22,087 nt of DNA from Phycisphaeraceae bacterium (GTDB taxonomy: Bacteria; Planctomycetota; Phycisphaerae; Phycisphaerales; Zrk34): contig JANQJT010000095.1 of the NCBI GenBank assembly GCA_028281485.1, positions 1 to 22,087 on the forward strand. The letters are read 5' to 3'. A program made the translations under genes and the position numbers. Of the stretch, positions 20,316 to 22,087 are shown in pieces; position 1 is the stretch's first letter; each line of letters starts with the position of its first letter. Under the pieces are notes generated by a model, which saw nothing but the letters and a program-made list of their open reading frames with translations, ran no database searches and was not told where the DNA came from.

Positions 20316-22087
20316 AACAGCTTTCCGTGTGGTTCCTGGCCATTGGCCTTCTGACCGCTTGCGCCTCGGCCCAGCAAAACGACTGGGAAAACCAGGAAGT
20401 CATCGGCATCAACAAGCTGCCGCCCCGCGCCACGAGCATCCCGTTCGCCTCGCGCGACGCGGCGCTCGGCAACGACCGGGCCGACACCCCCTACTTCAAG
20501 TCGCTCAACGGCGACTGGAAGTTCCACTGGTCGCCCGACCCCGACAGCCGGCCCGCGGACTTCTACAAGCCCTCCTTCGACGCGTCCAAGTGGGACACCA
20601 TCCCCGTGCCCTCCAACTGGCAGATGCACGGCCACGGCACCAAGCTCTACACCAACAGCCAGTACCCCTTCAAGGTCGACCCGCCCAACGTCATGGGCAC
20701 ACCGCCATACAACTTCACCAACCGCAACGCGCGCAACCCCGTCGGTTCTTACCTCAAGACCTTCACCGTGCCCGACAACTGGGACGGCCGCCGCGTCATC
20801 ATCCACTTCGCCGGCGTCGATTCCGCCTTCTACCTCTGGGTGAACGGCAAGAAGATCGGCTACAGCCAGGGCTCGCGCACCCCCGCCGAGTTCGACATCA
20901 CCGACGCGCTGAAGTCCGGCGACAACTCCATCGCCGCCGAGGTCTACCGCTACAGCGACGGCTCGTACCTCGAAGACCAGGACTTCTGGCGCCTCTCGGG
21001 CATCTTCCGTGAGGCCTACCTCTACTCCGTCGACGACCTGCGCATCCACGACTTCTTCGCCCACGTCGACCTCGACTCCAACTACCAGCACGGCACGCTG
21101 AAGGTGGACGTCGAAGTGGCCAACACCGCCCGCCGCACGAGCCGCGCCACCGTCACCGCAGAGCTGGTCGACGCCAACGGCCAAACCGTCGCCGAGGTCT
21201 CCACCAACAACATCAGCGTCCGCGCCGGCGACGACAAGACCGTCACCACGCAGACGATGAAGGTGACGAACCCCGCCAAGTGGACCGCCGAGACACCGAA
21301 TCTCTACAAGCTGGTGATCACCCTGTCCGACAGCCGGGGCAACGTGATCGAATCCGTCAGCCACAGCGTCGGCTTCCGCAAGATCGAGATCAAGAACGCG
21401 CAGCTGCTGGTCAACGGCCAGGCCGTCTACTTCAAGGGTGTCAACCGTCACGAGCACGAGCCCGACACCGGCCACACCGTCGACCGCGCCTCGATGATCC
21501 GTGACATCGTCATCATGAAGCGGTTCAACATCAACGCCGTCCGCACCAGCCACTACCCCACCGACCCGCTGTGGTACGCCCTGTGTGACGAGTACGGCCT
21601 GTACGTCATCGACGAGGCCAACATCGAATCGCACGGCATGGGCTACGGCGAGCGGTCGCTGGCCAAGGATCCCACGTGGGGCAAGGCCCACATGGATCGC
21701 ACCGTCCGCATGGTCGAGCGCGACAAGAACCACCCCTGCATCATCGCCTGGTCGCTCGGCAACGAGGCGGGCAACGGCGTGAACTTCATGGACACCTACG
21801 ACTGGGTCAAGTCCCGCGACACCTCGCGTCCCGTCCAGTACGAACAGGCCCACGCCACCGGTCGCAACTCCGACATCTACGCCCCGATGTACGCCAACAA
21901 GTGGCGCATGGAAAAACACGCCACCGAGCGCGGCGACAAGCCCGGCATCCTCTGCGAGTACTCCCACGCCATGGGCAACAGCGTCGGCAACTTCCAGGAC
22001 TACTGGGACGTGTTCGAGAAGTACCCCACCCTCCAGGGCGGCTACATCTGGGACTGGGTCGACCAGGGCCTGACCAAGCAGACCGAG
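20312..22087 (+). CDS. exported GH2 beta-galactosidase (LacZ type), N-terminal 592 residues, truncated by window end
   Basis: The frame is open from the ATG at 20312 to the last base. Order: signal peptide with lipobox LLTAC (candidate lipidated Cys17; a signal peptidase I site ASA-QQ is the alternative), GH2 sugar-binding domain (~55-225), Ig-like domain (~226-340), and the catalytic TIM barrel from ~341. LacZ-specific marks are GVNRHEHEPDTGHTVDR, NAVRTSHYPTDPLWYALCDEYGLYV and DEANIESHGM. The acid/base Glu485 is in SLGNEAG and the nucleophile Glu549 in CEYSHAMGNS, both intact. It should cleave terminal beta-galactosides outside the cytoplasm or at the outer surface, as in polysaccharide degraders, rather than imported lactose. 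The missing part should hold the end of the barrel and the C-terminal beta domains. No transporter or LacI-type regulator is adjacent. Confidence 0.94.
   Translation, partial: MKQLSVWFLAIGLLTACASAQQNDWENQEVIGINKLPPRATSIPFASRDAALGNDRADTPYFKSLNGDWKFHWSPDPDSRPADFYKPSFDASKWDTIPVPSNWQMHGHGTKLYTNSQYPFKVDPPNVMGTPPYNFTNRNARNPVGSYLKTFTVPDNWDGRRVIIHFAGVDSAFYLWVNGKKIGYSQGSRTPAEFDITDALKSGDNSIAAEVYRYSDGSYLEDQDFWRLSGIFREAYLYSVDDLRIHDFFAHVDLDSNYQHGTLKVDVEVANTARRTSRATVTAELVDANGQTVAEVSTNNISVRAGDDKTVTTQTMKVTNPAKWTAETPNLYKLVITLSDSRGNVIESVSHSVGFRKIEIKNAQLLVNGQAVYFKGVNRHEHEPDTGHTVDRASMIRDIVIMKRFNINAVRTSHYPTDPLWYALCDEYGLYVIDEANIESHGMGYGERSLAKDPTWGKAHMDRTVRMVERDKNHPCIIAWSLGNEAGNGVNFMDTYDWVKSRDTSRPVQYEQAHATGRNSDIYAPMYANKWRMEKHATERGDKPGILCEYSHAMGNSVGNFQDYWDVFEKYPTLQGGYIWDWVDQGLTKQTE

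Noticed and set aside
19979..21967. 662-codon minus-strand open frame opposite the GH2 gene
   Set aside because: It mirrors the GH2 coding frame, with monotonous Val/Gly/Asp content and no motif. The plus frame holds the LacZ active site.
1..22087. Search by eye for CRISPR repeats, tRNA or rRNA genes, transposases, phage genes, toxin-antitoxin or known defence genes
   Set aside because: None found; the coding content is fully accounted for by the listed genes and the gaps are short.

Overview
The window is a high-GC bacterial chromosomal segment packed with genes on both strands. The longest intergenic spaces are about 180 bp. I see no rRNA, tRNA, CRISPR array, insertion sequence or prophage gene. 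The best guess is a free-living Planctomycetota bacterium, perhaps Phycisphaerae-like. This rests on inference: an ECF sigma factor paired with a membrane anti-sigma protein lacking a zinc motif, an exported LacZ-type GH2 enzyme, large exported proteins of unknown function, and several genes whose -10 box abuts the start codon.

Left part (1-5150, minus strand). A tightly spaced co-directional run reads from right to left. It contains a WecA/MraY-type polyprenyl-phosphate sugar-1-phosphate transferase, a Wzy/WaaL-type O-antigen polymerase/ligase (4-nt overlap), an amidohydrolase, a small lipoprotein (4-nt overlap), and the start of an acidic secreted protein that leaves the window. The first two genes indicate lipid-linked surface glycan assembly. 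A small Dabb protein (minus) and a nucleoside-phosphorylase-family protein (plus) follow, divergently arranged around an intergenic space holding two perfect inverted repeats.

Middle (6405-15552, plus strand). This part is mostly housekeeping genes: chorismate synthase (aroC), a flavin-reductase-like FMN protein, tRNA pseudouridine synthase (truA), a GT4 glycosyltransferase, a 721-residue exported helical protein of unknown function, and nadD, whose start lies inside the preceding gene. The last gene here is a membrane HAMP-PAS-PAS-GAF-GGDEF sensor. Its catalytic GGDEF motif is destroyed, but an RxxD motif sits at the position of the c-di-GMP inhibitory site.

Right part (15559-20129, minus strand). 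It encodes an SRAP/HMCES-family abasic-site protein, an SDR oxidoreductase and its adjacent TetR-family regulator, an anti-sigma/ECF sigma pair, and a queuosine-precursor transporter. Two related 14-bp palindromes, one before each gene, mark the TetR/SDR pair as an autoregulated module. The window ends inside a plus-strand exported GH2 beta-galactosidase.

No defence system or clearly new multi-gene machine is evident. The observations most worth following up are the degenerate GGDEF receptor with a kept I-site, the paired TetR operators, the palindromes in the phosphorylase/Dabb and aroC promoters, the apparent leaderless starts, the amidohydrolase-lipoprotein pair in a glycan operon, and the uncharacterised exported protein coupled to nadD.
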